Shown in pieces: positions 1 through 8,792 of a stretch of 64,000 nt of DNA. This DNA comes from Pontibacter sp. FD36. GTDB taxonomy: Bacteria; Bacteroidota; Bacteroidia; Cytophagales; Hymenobacteraceae. The position numbers and the translations under genes are program-made. Location of the stretch: NCBI RefSeq assembly GCF_015686655.1, contig NZ_JADPMP010000006.1, forward strand, positions 186,001 through 250,000, read 5' to 3'. Each line of letters begins with the position of its first letter. Position 1 is the first letter of the stretch. A model generated the notes under the pieces. It was not told where the DNA came from. It made no database searches and saw nothing but the letters and a program-made list of their open reading frames with translations.

Positions 1-995
1 AAGGGCGATTTCGCAAGAACATCATCATCGACCACTGCTCCATGAGCTGGTCAACCGACGAGTGCGTCTCCTTCTACGCCAATGAAAACTTTACCTTGCA
101 GTGGTGCATTATTTCAGAGAGTCTGCGCAACTCGGCCCACGCAAAAGGAGCACATGGTTACGGTGGTATATGGGGCGGCAAAAACGCTTCATTTCACCAC
201 AACCTGCTCGCCCACCACGACAGCCGCAATCCGCGCTTCGGCGAGGAAGCCGGCAAAGCCTTTGCCCTGACCGACCTGGTGGATATGCGCAACAATGTGA
301 CCTTTAACTGGGGAAACAACAGCGCCTATGGCGGTGAAGCCATGAACATCAACATCGTGAACAACTACTACAAGCCAGGACCTGTCACGACCAAAAAGGA
401 GCGCATCTTCTCTATTGATAAAAATAAGATACCCGGCACGGAGGTATACGATATTTGGGGCAAGTTCTACATCGATGGCAATGTGGTGGAGGGCAGTACC
501 CGCGCCACGAACGACAACTGGAGCTATGGCGTGTACAACCAGTTTCATGGCAGCTACGGCACTGTCTCTGCCACCGACATGGCCGCTATGCGACTCGACG
601 CGCCACATCCGATCAACAACAATGTGACCACGCATACGGCTGAGATTGCTTATGAAAGAGTGCTGGCCTATGGTGGTGCCTCTCTGGTGCGCGACGCCGT
701 GGATCAACGGGTGATCGACAATGTGCGCAACAACTCGTTCACAGCGCCGGGTTCTAACGGCAGCACCAAAGGCATCATCGACTCGCAGGAGGATGTGGGC
801 GGTTGGCCGGAGCTGAAATCAAAGCCTGCCCCGAAAGACACAGACGGTGACGGAATACCTGACGACTGGGAAATTGCCCACAAACTGGATCCGGGTAAGC
901 CGCAGGACAAAAGAAATCTAAGCACTGCCTACGACGATATCGAGGTGTACATCAACAGTCTTGTGAGTGATATCATAAAAGAGCAGGTGAAATAA
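1..995 (+). CDS. Pectate lyase, PL1-like, 5' end cut by the window
   Basis: The frame is open from the window edge (first full codon at 3) to TAA at 993-995, so the N-terminus lies outside. The visible part starts inside the parallel beta-helix with IIIDHCSMSW, then HGYGGIWGG and HHNLLAHHDSRNPRF, the segment that holds the catalytic Arg in PL1 lyases. It matches the complete lyase at 2355-3788 motif for motif, which fixes the family. The C-terminus carries DTDGDGIPDDWE, a calcium-binding-type repeat common in secreted Bacteroidetes lyases. Expected role: beta-elimination of homogalacturonan outside the cytoplasm. The stop overlaps the next start (TAATG), suggesting translational coupling. The internal ATG at 42 falls within the helix and is not the true start. 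Confidence 0.88.
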   Translation, partial: GRFRKNIIIDHCSMSWSTDECVSFYANENFTLQWCIISESLRNSAHAKGAHGYGGIWGGKNASFHHNLLAHHDSRNPRFGEEAGKAFALTDLVDMRNNVTFNWGNNSAYGGEAMNINIVNNYYKPGPVTTKKERIFSIDKNKIPGTEVYDIWGKFYIDGNVVEGSTRATNDNWSYGVYNQFHGSYGTVSATDMAAMRLDAPHPINNNVTTHTAEIAYERVLAYGGASLVRDAVDQRVIDNVRNNSFTAPGSNGSTKGIIDSQEDVGGWPELKSKPAPKDTDGDGIPDDWEIAHKLDPGKPQDKRNLSTAYDDIEVYINSLVSDIIKEQVK

Positions 996-2290
996 TGACG
1001 ACAACAGCGAAGATGAATAACAGAATGAAGGTGTGGAAAAAAGGAGCATGCGTGCTGGCTGCGGTAATGCTAAGCCTCAACCTTTCGGCTCAGGACCTGC
1101 GCAAGGAGTATCCGAAGTCTTTCACCGTGAAGGTGACAAACCCACTTGGTCTGGAGCGTGAAAGTGCCGCAGTATACCTGAACGCTCAAGAGCTTCAGAA
1201 GAAGTATCCGAATTTTAATAGCCGCGCTTTTGTGGTGCTGGATGGAAAGACTGAGGTGCCGAGTCAGTACAATCACAAAGACGGCGACAAGCCGGGTGTC
1301 TTCCTGGTGCTTGACAAAATGGCCCCCAAAGCGACACGCACCCTGACGGTGCGCTACAAGGAAAACGGAGAAGCCAGCCGTAACTACACCAAGCGCACGC
1401 AGGCAGAGCTATCGCATAAAGTGGGCGGAGAGTTCAAGGACCGCAAGTACATCGGCGGTACCTTCCAGAATGTGGACTCGCTACGGGTACCAGACGAGGT
1501 GACCGACCATTCATACTTCATCCGCTATGAAGGTCCGGGCTGGGAGTCTGACAAAGTAGGCTACCGCTTTTACCTGGACTGGCGCAATGGCACCGACGTG
1601 TTCGGCAAAACCACCCGCGACATGGTGCTGCACAAAGCAGGGCAGGACGGTTATGACTCGTACCACGAACTGCAGGACTGGGGCATGGATGTGCTCAAAG
1701 TGGCCAAGTCGCTGGGGGTGGGCACACTGGCACACTTCCACAACGGAGCTGCCAACCGCATGGCCGAAACCGACAGCATGATCAGCGTGATCACTGAAAA
1801 CGGGCCGGTTTACTCGTCCATCCGGACAAACTACTACGGCTGGAAGATCGCCGACATGAACCTCAATATTAATTCCAACATCAACATACACGCCGGCACC
1901 CGGCTGACGCACCACCAGGTAGGTATAGCGGGTGACGAACCACAGAATCTGGCCACCGGTCTGATCAAAGACAAGCGGGCCAAGCTGCATACCAAAAAAG
2001 GCGGCAACGGTGAGTGGGGCTACATCGCCACCTACGGCAAGCAGAGTCTGAACGGCGAAGGCGATAACCTGGGTATAGCCGTGCTTTTCCGTCCGCAGGA
2101 CTTCATTGAGTTTACCACTGATGAGCACAGTCATGTGGTGAAACTGAAGCCAAGCGGCAACAAGCTCGAGTACTACTACCTGGCTGCCTGGGAACTGGAG
2201 CCGGAAGGTATAAAAGATGAAGCCGCTTTCCTGCAGTACCTGGACAGAACAGCTCATGAGCTGTCGAATCCGGTGCAGGTAAAGTTTTAA
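995..2290 (+). CDS. DUF4861 family exported protein
   Basis: A 431-residue protein that I place in DUF4861 from the opening KSFTVKVTNPLGLERES, the YFIRYEGPGWESDKVGYRFY segment and the overall length. This family recurs in pectin and other uronate-polysaccharide loci of Bacteroidetes; no activity is established that I know of. The start at 995 overlaps the previous stop by one base. A better signal peptide begins at Met11 (1025): MKVWKKGACVLAAVMLSLNLSAQ-type charge, hydrophobic core and AXA-like end, so translation may begin there. It is probably periplasmic. Its position between two pectate lyases suggests a role in handling unsaturated or branched pectin fragments, which is inference. Confidence 0.8.
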   Translation: MTTTAKMNNRMKVWKKGACVLAAVMLSLNLSAQDLRKEYPKSFTVKVTNPLGLERESAAVYLNAQELQKKYPNFNSRAFVVLDGKTEVPSQYNHKDGDKPGVFLVLDKMAPKATRTLTVRYKENGEASRNYTKRTQAELSHKVGGEFKDRKYIGGTFQNVDSLRVPDEVTDHSYFIRYEGPGWESDKVGYRFYLDWRNGTDVFGKTTRDMVLHKAGQDGYDSYHELQDWGMDVLKVAKSLGVGTLAHFHNGAANRMAETDSMISVITENGPVYSSIRTNYYGWKIADMNLNINSNINIHAGTRLTHHQVGIAGDEPQNLATGLIKDKRAKLHTKKGGNGEWGYIATYGKQSLNGEGDNLGIAVLFRPQDFIEFTTDEHSHVVKLKPSGNKLEYYYLAAWELEPEGIKDEAAFLQYLDRTAHELSNPVQVKF

Positions 2291-2303
2291 AGAATGATAA
2301 ATA

Positions 2304-2334
2304 AGGTATAGCCCTGAAAAGAGCACCTATACCT
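2304..2334. repeat. Inverted repeat made of AGGTATAG / CTATACCT
   Basis: AGGTATAG at 2304-2311 is answered by CTATACCT at 2327-2334, a perfect 8-bp stem with a 15-nt loop, in the 64-bp gap between the DUF4861 gene and the second pectate lyase. It lacks a T-run, so it is not a clear terminator. It uses the hexamer that is over-represented across the window. Confidence 0.6.
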
Positions 2335-2354
2335 GAAGCATAGAAATTAACAGC

Positions 2355-3788
2355 ATGATAACCCGAAACGACCTAAAGAAACTGATATCAAATAGCGTGG
2401 CGCTATTGGTAGTATGCCTGGCTGGGTGCGCATCGCACCCGACAGGTATACCTGTCGGGTCATCTGCAGAGACAGTAACAGCATCCACAAGTCCGGCTAT
2501 ACCTGCTGACACAAAGCCACTGGCTTTTCCGGGAGCGGAGGGCTTTGGCAAATACACGACCGGCGGCCGCGGCGGGCAGGTGGTGTATGTCACTAACCTT
2601 GAAGACAGTGGGGAAGGCAGCTTGCGCAAGGCCATCCAGAAAAAAGGCCCACGCATAATTGTATTTGCCGTGTCAGGTACCATCGCGCTTAAAGAGCCAC
2701 TGGACATCAACAACGGCGATGTGACCATCGCCGGCCAGTCGGCGCCGGGCGATGGTATTGCCATCCGCAACTATCCGGTCAATGTCAAGGCAGATAATGT
2801 GATCCTGCGCTACTTGCGCTTCCGGCTGGGCGACGTGACAGAGCAGCAGGAAGACGCTTTGAGTGGCAACAAAGGCCGCAGCAACATCATCATTGACCAT
2901 TGCTCTATGAGCTGGGCCACCGACGAGTGCGCTTCTTTTTACCGCAACAAGAACTTCACACTGCAGTGGAGCATTGTTTCCGAAAGCCTGAATAGATCAG
3001 TACATGCCAAGGGCGACCATGGCTACGGTGGCATCTGGGGAGGAGAGCGCGCCAGCTTTCACCACAACCTGATCGCTAACCACAGCAGCCGCACACCGCG
3101 TTTCTCCGGCTCCAAGTCTACGCCGAACAGTCCGGACGAACTGGTGGATTTCAGAAACAACGTCATCTTCAACTGGGTGCACAACAGTTCATACGGAGGG
3201 GAGAAAGGCCGCTATAATATGGTGAACAATTACTACAAGGCAGGCCCGGCTACGAACTCTTCCAAAGAAGATCGCATTGTGAACCCTTCGCAGCCATACG
3301 GGAAATTTTATGTAAATGGAAACCATGTAGAGGGATACCCGGCCATCACCAAAAACAACTGGGCAGGCGGTGTGCAGGCTAATCACCCGGATTCTGCCCG
3401 AGCGGTTAATCCTTTTGAGGTGGCAGCCATCAAAGAACAAACAGCTGCCCAGGCTTACGAACTGGTGCTGGGCCATGCCGGAGCCAGTCACAAGCGGGAT
3501 GCCGTGGATGCCCGTGTGGTAGCTGATGTGCGCTCCGGCAAACCAACCAGCGGCAGCAAGAAAAACGGTATCATCGACTCACAGCAGGATGTAGGTGGAT
3601 GGCCGGAACTGAAGTCAGCGCCTGCACCCGAAGACAAGGACCAGGACGGCATGCCGGATGCCTGGGAATTGCAGCAAAACCTGAACCCGAATGACCCGGC
3701 TGATGCGGCTGGCTATACCTTAGACAAGCAGTACACCAACGTGGAGGTATACCTGAACAGTTTAGTAAAACCGACAACCGAATTGTAG
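2355..3788 (+). CDS. Pectate lyase lipoprotein, PL1-like
   Basis: Complete 477-residue polysaccharide lyase. Residues 1-25 form a lipoprotein signal ending in LAGC (Cys25), followed by a short Ser/Thr/Pro linker and the typical domain start FPGAEGFG (58-65). IIIDH sits at 178-182 and HSSRTPRF, with Arg246 and Arg249, covers the expected catalytic Arg. A DKDQDGMPDAWE calcium-type motif lies near 427-438. The product should be tethered to a membrane, probably surface exposed, and cleave de-esterified homogalacturonan to unsaturated oligomers. It is closely similar in motif order to the partial lyase upstream, so the two are likely paralogs from duplication. The next gene starts only 3 bp after the stop. 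Confidence 0.9.
   Translation: MITRNDLKKLISNSVALLVVCLAGCASHPTGIPVGSSAETVTASTSPAIPADTKPLAFPGAEGFGKYTTGGRGGQVVYVTNLEDSGEGSLRKAIQKKGPRIIVFAVSGTIALKEPLDINNGDVTIAGQSAPGDGIAIRNYPVNVKADNVILRYLRFRLGDVTEQQEDALSGNKGRSNIIIDHCSMSWATDECASFYRNKNFTLQWSIVSESLNRSVHAKGDHGYGGIWGGERASFHHNLIANHSSRTPRFSGSKSTPNSPDELVDFRNNVIFNWVHNSSYGGEKGRYNMVNNYYKAGPATNSSKEDRIVNPSQPYGKFYVNGNHVEGYPAITKNNWAGGVQANHPDSARAVNPFEVAAIKEQTAAQAYELVLGHAGASHKRDAVDARVVADVRSGKPTSGSKKNGIIDSQQDVGGWPELKSAPAPEDKDQDGMPDAWELQQNLNPNDPADAAGYTLDKQYTNVEVYLNSLVKPTTEL
2437..2460. repeat. Perfect 24-bp palindrome inside the lyase linker
   Basis: The half-site ACCCGACAGGTA at 2437-2448 is followed directly by its exact reverse complement at 2449-2460. It encodes the HPTGIPVG linker just after the lipobox Cys of the pectate lyase, a segment under little protein constraint. 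The centre is the GGTATACC form of the hexamer found all over the window. Confidence 0.9.
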
Positions 3789-3791
3789 TAA

Positions 3792-4760
3792 ATGAAATAC
3801 TTCCTGACCATACTACTTTCTCTTAGCCTCTGGGCGGCGCAGACACAGCACAAAAAGCTGGTGGTGGCCCAGGACGGCAGCGGCGACTATACCAGTGTGC
3901 AGGAGGCGATCGATGCTATACCTGCCTTCCCGGTTGGGGGTGTGGAAGTGTTTGTGAAGAACGGCACTTACCGTGAAAAGGTGGTGATTCCTTCCTGGAA
4001 AACCGACATCCACCTGATTGGGGAAGACAAACATAAAACAATCATTGCCTGGGACGATTATTCGGGCAAAGGCGATATCAACACCTTTACCTCCTACACC
4101 GTGCTGGTGCAGGGCAATGGCTTCAAGGCCGAAAACATTACCTTCGAGAACACTGCCGGACCGGTAGGCCAAGCCGTGGCGCTGCACGTGGAGGCCGACC
4201 GGGCGGTGTTCCGGAACTGCCGCATTGTCGGTGATCAGGATACGCTGTATGTTGGCGTGAGTGGCAGCCGGCAATACTTCGTGGATTGCTACATCGAGGG
4301 TACGACTGACTTTATTTTCGGGCCAGCCACCTCGGTGTTTGAGCGCTGCACCATTCAGTGCAAGAAGAACTCTTACATCACAGCGGCTTCTACACCCGAA
4401 GGGCAGCCATTCGGGTTTGTCTTTCTGAACTGCACCGTAACAGCGGCCGATGACAAGCTTAAGGTATACCTGGGCAGACCTTGGCGGCCTTTCGCCCAGA
4501 CGGTTTTTCTGAACACGCGATTGGGTGGCCACATCCGCCCCGAAGGATGGCACAATTGGAACAAGCCGGAGGCTGAGCAGACAGCATTTTATGCCGAGTA
4601 CAATTCCTCCGGACCTGGTGCTATACCTGAGCAGCGGGCGAAATGGTCCAGACAACTGACAGTAAAAGAAGCCAAGCGCTATACGCCCGAAACAATATTG
4701 GCTGGTAAAGACAACTGGAAGCCTGAACTGAAAGCGACAAGCGCTGTAGGTACGAAATAA
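3792..4760 (+). CDS. Pectin methylesterase, CE8
   Basis: A 322-residue pectinesterase with a signal peptide (first ~18 residues). Family motifs are in order: VVAQDGSGDYTSVQEAIDAI at the helix start, GTYREKV, GDQDTLY with Gln149 and Asp150 (acid/base), TTDFIFG with Asp173 (nucleophile), and LGRPWRPF with Arg229. These match the CE8 catalytic set by family knowledge. It removes methyl esters from galacturonate so that lyases and polygalacturonases can act. It follows the lyase by 3 bp, so they are almost certainly co-transcribed. A second CE8 gene lies at 6062-7048. Confidence 0.94.
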   Translation: MKYFLTILLSLSLWAAQTQHKKLVVAQDGSGDYTSVQEAIDAIPAFPVGGVEVFVKNGTYREKVVIPSWKTDIHLIGEDKHKTIIAWDDYSGKGDINTFTSYTVLVQGNGFKAENITFENTAGPVGQAVALHVEADRAVFRNCRIVGDQDTLYVGVSGSRQYFVDCYIEGTTDFIFGPATSVFERCTIQCKKNSYITAASTPEGQPFGFVFLNCTVTAADDKLKVYLGRPWRPFAQTVFLNTRLGGHIRPEGWHNWNKPEAEQTAFYAEYNSSGPGAIPEQRAKWSRQLTVKEAKRYTPETILAGKDNWKPELKATSAVGTK

Positions 4761-4806
4761 TCAAAAAGAACACGAAAGCTGAAAAGCCTACGCAATAAAC
4801 AAGCTT

Positions 4807-6036
4807 ATGAAACTGATACGCTATACAGTAGCCGCCCTGATACTCCTGACTACCGCCTGCAAAACAAGCGACACGGCGCAACAGCAACAGTCTGTGACAC
4901 AGGAGGACGCTAAACCTTGGTCGGTGCAAATGGCAGACTCTGAGATGAAGCGCAGTCCGGAAGGATGGATGATCGATTTTCAGCCGAAGCCGAAGTGGGA
5001 TTATACCCAGGGCCTGTTTGCCAGCGCCCTCGAGCGGGTATGGAAACAGACCGGCGACGAGAAATACTTCAACTACATCAAGACCTTCGCCGACACCATG
5101 ATCACGGCGGACGGCACTATCCGCACTTACAAGAAACTGGATTACAACATTGACCGCGTGAACCCGGGCAAGTTCCTGATCAAGCTCTACGAGGAAACGG
5201 GCGACGAAAGGTATAAAATAGCATTTGACAACCTGCGCGACCAGATGCGCACGCACCCGCGCACGAGTGAAGGCGGCTTCTGGCACAAGAAGGTATATCC
5301 GCACCAGATGTGGCTCGACGGCCTGTATATGGCTTCGCCTTTTCTGGCAGAGTATGCCGCCAAATATAACGAGCCAGCTTTGTTTGATGATGTGGCCAAG
5401 CAGATTATTTTAGTTGACAAGTATACCTGGAATCCGGAAAAGGGTCTCTACCACCACGGTTGGGACGAGAGCCGCGAGCAGCAATGGGCAGACCCACAGA
5501 CAGGTCGTTCGCCGGAGGTATGGGGTCGCGCCATGGGCTGGTTTGCCATGTCGCTGGTTGATGTGCTGGACCACTTTCCGCAGGACCATCCGAAACGTGC
5601 CGAGATCCTGCAGATCACCCAAAAGCTGGCGAAGGCTATTGTGCAGTATCAGGATCCCAAAACCGGCCTTTGGTGGCAGGTAGTAGATCAGGGCGGTCGT
5701 GAGGGCAATTACCTGGAATCTTCGGCTTCGAGCATGTTCACTTACTTTCTGGTAAAAGCCAGCAAAAAGGGCTTCCTCGACCAGAGCTACATGCAGGCGG
5801 CTACCAAGGGCTATCAGGGTATACTGGATAACTTCATCCGTCAGGATGCAGACGGCGGCATCAGCATCACAGAAGTTTGCGCTGTGGCCGGGCTGGGTGG
5901 CAAACCTTACCGCGAAGGCACCTACGAGTACTACATCTCCGAGCCGAAACGCGATAACGATCCCAAGGCAGTAGGTCCGTTCATCATGGCCTCCATTGAA
6001 TTTGAAGAACTGAAAAGCGCGGCTGCTGCACGATAA
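4807..6036 (+). CDS. Unsaturated rhamnogalacturonyl hydrolase, GH105
   Basis: A 409-residue protein with a lipoprotein signal (LLTTAC, Cys18). The alpha/alpha-barrel family is recognised from FWHKKVYPHQMWLDGLYMA, VWGRAMGWFAMSLVDVLDH and GLWWQVVDQGGREGNYLESS. Asp171 in MWLDGLYMA aligns with the proposed catalytic Asp of YteR-type enzymes. It should release the 4,5-unsaturated uronate that pectate or rhamnogalacturonan lyases leave at chain ends. Whether it prefers rhamnogalacturonan or homogalacturonan products cannot be told from sequence. It lies within the esterase/lyase operon, and its TAA stop runs into GGTATAGC. Confidence 0.92.
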   Translation: MKLIRYTVAALILLTTACKTSDTAQQQQSVTQEDAKPWSVQMADSEMKRSPEGWMIDFQPKPKWDYTQGLFASALERVWKQTGDEKYFNYIKTFADTMITADGTIRTYKKLDYNIDRVNPGKFLIKLYEETGDERYKIAFDNLRDQMRTHPRTSEGGFWHKKVYPHQMWLDGLYMASPFLAEYAAKYNEPALFDDVAKQIILVDKYTWNPEKGLYHHGWDESREQQWADPQTGRSPEVWGRAMGWFAMSLVDVLDHFPQDHPKRAEILQITQKLAKAIVQYQDPKTGLWWQVVDQGGREGNYLESSASSMFTYFLVKASKKGFLDQSYMQAATKGYQGILDNFIRQDADGGISITEVCAVAGLGGKPYREGTYEYYISEPKRDNDPKAVGPFIMASIEFEELKSAAAAR

Positions 6037-6061
6037 GGTATAGCAACTGCATAAAGCAAGC

Positions 6062-7048
6062 ATGACATTGAAAACTTACCTGTTACTGATTACTTTACTC
6101 TTTCAATTTGCGCTGGCAAAGGCACAGACTTCTGCCTATGACTTTGTCGTTGCCGAAGACGGGAGCGGTGATTTCAGGTCGGTTCAGGAAGCCATCAACG
6201 CCGTACCGGATTTCCGCAAAAACACCACGACGATCTACATTAAAAGCGGCGTGTACAAAGAGAAACTGGTACTGCCGACTTCTAAAACCATGGTGAAACT
6301 GGTAGGAGAGGATGTGCAGCATACCATCCTGACCTACGACGACTATGCCTCTAAAAAGAACCGCTTCGGCGAGGAGATGGGCACGACCGGCTCTACCAGT
6401 TTTTTTGTGTTCGGAGATGATTTCTCAGCCGAGAACATCACCTTCGAGAACTCCGCTGGCCCGGTAGGGCAGGCGGTGGCGGTGCGCATCGACGGTGACC
6501 GGGTGATGTTCACCAACTGCCGCTTTCTGGGCAATCAGGACACGCTATACCCGCATGGTGAGAAGAGCCGGCAATATTACAAGAACTGTTACATCGAAGG
6601 CACCACCGACTTCATCTTTGGCTGGTCAACGGCTGTGTTCGACAACTGTGAGATCTACAGCAAAAAAGGGGGCAGCTATGTGACCGCCGCCTCAACAGTG
6701 GAGGGAGCACCTTTCGGTTTTGTTTTCCTGAACTGCCGCCTCACCGGCGACGCTCCGAAGGGCTCTTACTACCTGGGCCGCCCCTGGAGGCCGCATGCCA
6801 AAACCGTATTCATCAACAGCTACCTGGGTTCGCACATCAAGCCGGAGGGCTGGCACAACTGGAGCAAGCCGGAGGCTGAGCAAACGACTTTTTATGCCGA
6901 GTATAAGTCCAAAGGGCCGGGTGCCAAAGCCGGAAAGCGGGTGAAATGGGCGCACCAGCTCAGCAAAAAGCAACTGGAAGACTATACCCTGGAAAAGATC
7001 TTTAACGGCTGGATACCGGGACAACCTTACGTCGCGGCCAGTAAATAA
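6062..7048 (+). CDS. Pectin methylesterase, CE8 (second copy)
   Basis: A 328-residue CE8 esterase with an N-terminal signal peptide ending near AKAQT. Catalytic motifs: NQDTLY with Gln159 and Asp160, TTDFIFGW with Asp183, LGRPWRPH with Arg240. It shares the EGWHNWSKPEAEQTTFYAEY tail segment with the copy at 3792-4760, so the two are paralogs. It has an insert, KKNRFGEEMGTTG, before the third helix turn that the first copy lacks, which may change substrate choice. It starts 25 bp after the GH105 stop and is probably in the same operon. Confidence 0.94.
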   Translation: MTLKTYLLLITLLFQFALAKAQTSAYDFVVAEDGSGDFRSVQEAINAVPDFRKNTTTIYIKSGVYKEKLVLPTSKTMVKLVGEDVQHTILTYDDYASKKNRFGEEMGTTGSTSFFVFGDDFSAENITFENSAGPVGQAVAVRIDGDRVMFTNCRFLGNQDTLYPHGEKSRQYYKNCYIEGTTDFIFGWSTAVFDNCEIYSKKGGSYVTAASTVEGAPFGFVFLNCRLTGDAPKGSYYLGRPWRPHAKTVFINSYLGSHIKPEGWHNWSKPEAEQTTFYAEYKSKGPGAKAGKRVKWAHQLSKKQLEDYTLEKIFNGWIPGQPYVAASK

Positions 7049-7075
7049 ACCTTTGCAACATTAAACCCCTTCGCT

Positions 7076-8782
7076 ATGACTAAGAAACCTGTACTTTATG
7101 CTGCCGTTTGTTTTTCCGTACTGCTCAGTTCCTGTTCAGGCCTGGTGCAGAAAGAAAGTACAAACGCAACTGCAGAGACAATACAGCACACACCAAGTGC
7201 CATTTCGGAGGTATGGGTGTCTGATTTAGGCGATGGCAGGTATAAGAATCCCATTCTGTACGCCGACTACTCCGACCCGGATGTGGTGCAGGTGGGTTCA
7301 GATTATTACATGACCTCTTCGAGCTTCAATGCTATACCTGGTTTGCAGATTCTGCACTCCAATGACTTGGTGAACTGGAGCATCATCGGCTATGCACTCG
7401 ACCGCAATACGCCTTACGATCATTTCTCAAAGCCACAGCATGGTAACGGGGTATGGGCGCCTGCTATCCGGCACCATAACGGTGAGTTTTTCATCTACTG
7501 GGGCGATCCGGATTTCGGTATTTACATGGTGAAGACCAAAGATCCCGCCGGACAATGGGAGAAGCCGGTGCTGGTGAAGGAAGGCAAAGGTCTGATCGAC
7601 CCTTGTCCGCTGTGGGACGAAGACGGCAAAGCCTACCTGGTACATGGCTGGGCCGGAAGTCGCGCAGGTATAAAGAGTATTCTCACCATCAATAAACTCA
7701 AGCCGGATGGTACGAAGGTACTGGACGAAGGCATGATGATATTCGACGGGCATGACGCGCACCCGACCGTGGAAGGACCGAAGTTCTACAAGCGCAACGG
7801 CTACTACTACATTTTCGCTCCGGCCGGTGGCGTGTCGACTGGCTGGCAGTTGGTGCTGCGCTCGAAGAACGTGTATGGTCCTTACGAAGAGAAGATCGTG
7901 ATGGACCAGGGCAACACACCGATCAACGGTCCGCACCAGGGAGCCTGGGTGGAGACTACGACGGGCGAGGATTGGTTTATCCATTTTCAGGATATAGAAG
8001 CCTATGGCCGCGTGGTGCACCTGAACCCGATGAAGTGGGTGAATGACTGGCCTGTGATAGGTATAGACAAAGACGGCGACGGAAAAGGGGAGCCTGTGCT
8101 GACCTACCAGAAGCCAAATGTAGGCAAAGAATACGCAAAGGCTACACCACCAGAATCAGATGAATTTGATGGCCATACCTTAGGGCTGCAGTGGCAGTGG
8201 CATGCCAACCCAAAATCAACCTGGGCCTTCCCAACCGGCACCAAAGGACAGCTGCGCTTGTTCACGGGGCAGCTTCCTGAAGATTTCAAGAACTACTGGG
8301 ATGTGCCGAACCTTTTGCTGCAGAAGTTCCCGGCAGAGACCTTCACGACTACTACCAAACTCAAATTCACGCCAAACCCGAAACTGCAGGACGAGCGCAG
8401 TGGCCTCATCGTGATGGGCGAGAACTATGCCTATGTATCGCTGGTGAGCAAACCGGATGGGCTATACCTGACTTACAACACGGCTATTAAAGCCGATAAA
8501 GGCACACCGGAGAAAGAGGAGATGTTGGGCAAATTGAATGGCAATGAGGTTTATTTTCGGGTGAATGTGGGCAAAGACGCTACGTGCCAATTCAGCTATA
8601 GCGAAGACGGCACGACTTTCAAGTCGGTTGGAACTCCCTTCACAGCTGTGCCAGGCCGCTGGATAGGCGCCAAGGTAGGTTTGTTTGCAACCCGTCCCGG
8701 CAAAACCAACGACTCGGGTTACGCTGATGTAGACTGGTTCCGCATCACACCTAATCCATCTAAAATTTCTGTAAGAGACTAA
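7076..8782 (+). CDS. GH43 family glycosidase lipoprotein
   Basis: A 568-residue protein with lipobox LSSC (Cys20). The five-bladed propeller of GH43 begins at NPILYADYSDPDV (Asp67 is the likely base) and has TVEGPKFYKR with Glu233 as the likely acid. From about residue 365 a second beta-sandwich domain follows (DEFDGHTLGLQWQWHANP onward), the usual C-terminal jelly-roll of beta-xylosidase-type GH43 enzymes. Expected substrates are arabinose or xylose side chains of pectin; the exact specificity is not visible. It starts 27 bp after the CE8 gene. Confidence 0.9.
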   Translation: MTKKPVLYAAVCFSVLLSSCSGLVQKESTNATAETIQHTPSAISEVWVSDLGDGRYKNPILYADYSDPDVVQVGSDYYMTSSSFNAIPGLQILHSNDLVNWSIIGYALDRNTPYDHFSKPQHGNGVWAPAIRHHNGEFFIYWGDPDFGIYMVKTKDPAGQWEKPVLVKEGKGLIDPCPLWDEDGKAYLVHGWAGSRAGIKSILTINKLKPDGTKVLDEGMMIFDGHDAHPTVEGPKFYKRNGYYYIFAPAGGVSTGWQLVLRSKNVYGPYEEKIVMDQGNTPINGPHQGAWVETTTGEDWFIHFQDIEAYGRVVHLNPMKWVNDWPVIGIDKDGDGKGEPVLTYQKPNVGKEYAKATPPESDEFDGHTLGLQWQWHANPKSTWAFPTGTKGQLRLFTGQLPEDFKNYWDVPNLLLQKFPAETFTTTTKLKFTPNPKLQDERSGLIVMGENYAYVSLVSKPDGLYLTYNTAIKADKGTPEKEEMLGKLNGNEVYFRVNVGKDATCQFSYSEDGTTFKSVGTPFTAVPGRWIGAKVGLFATRPGKTNDSGYADVDWFRITPNPSKISVRD

Positions 8783-8792
8783 AGCTGAAGAT

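Noticed and set aside
1511-2326. 271-residue open frame on the minus strand
   Set aside because: Antisense to the DUF4861 gene, with no recognisable family.
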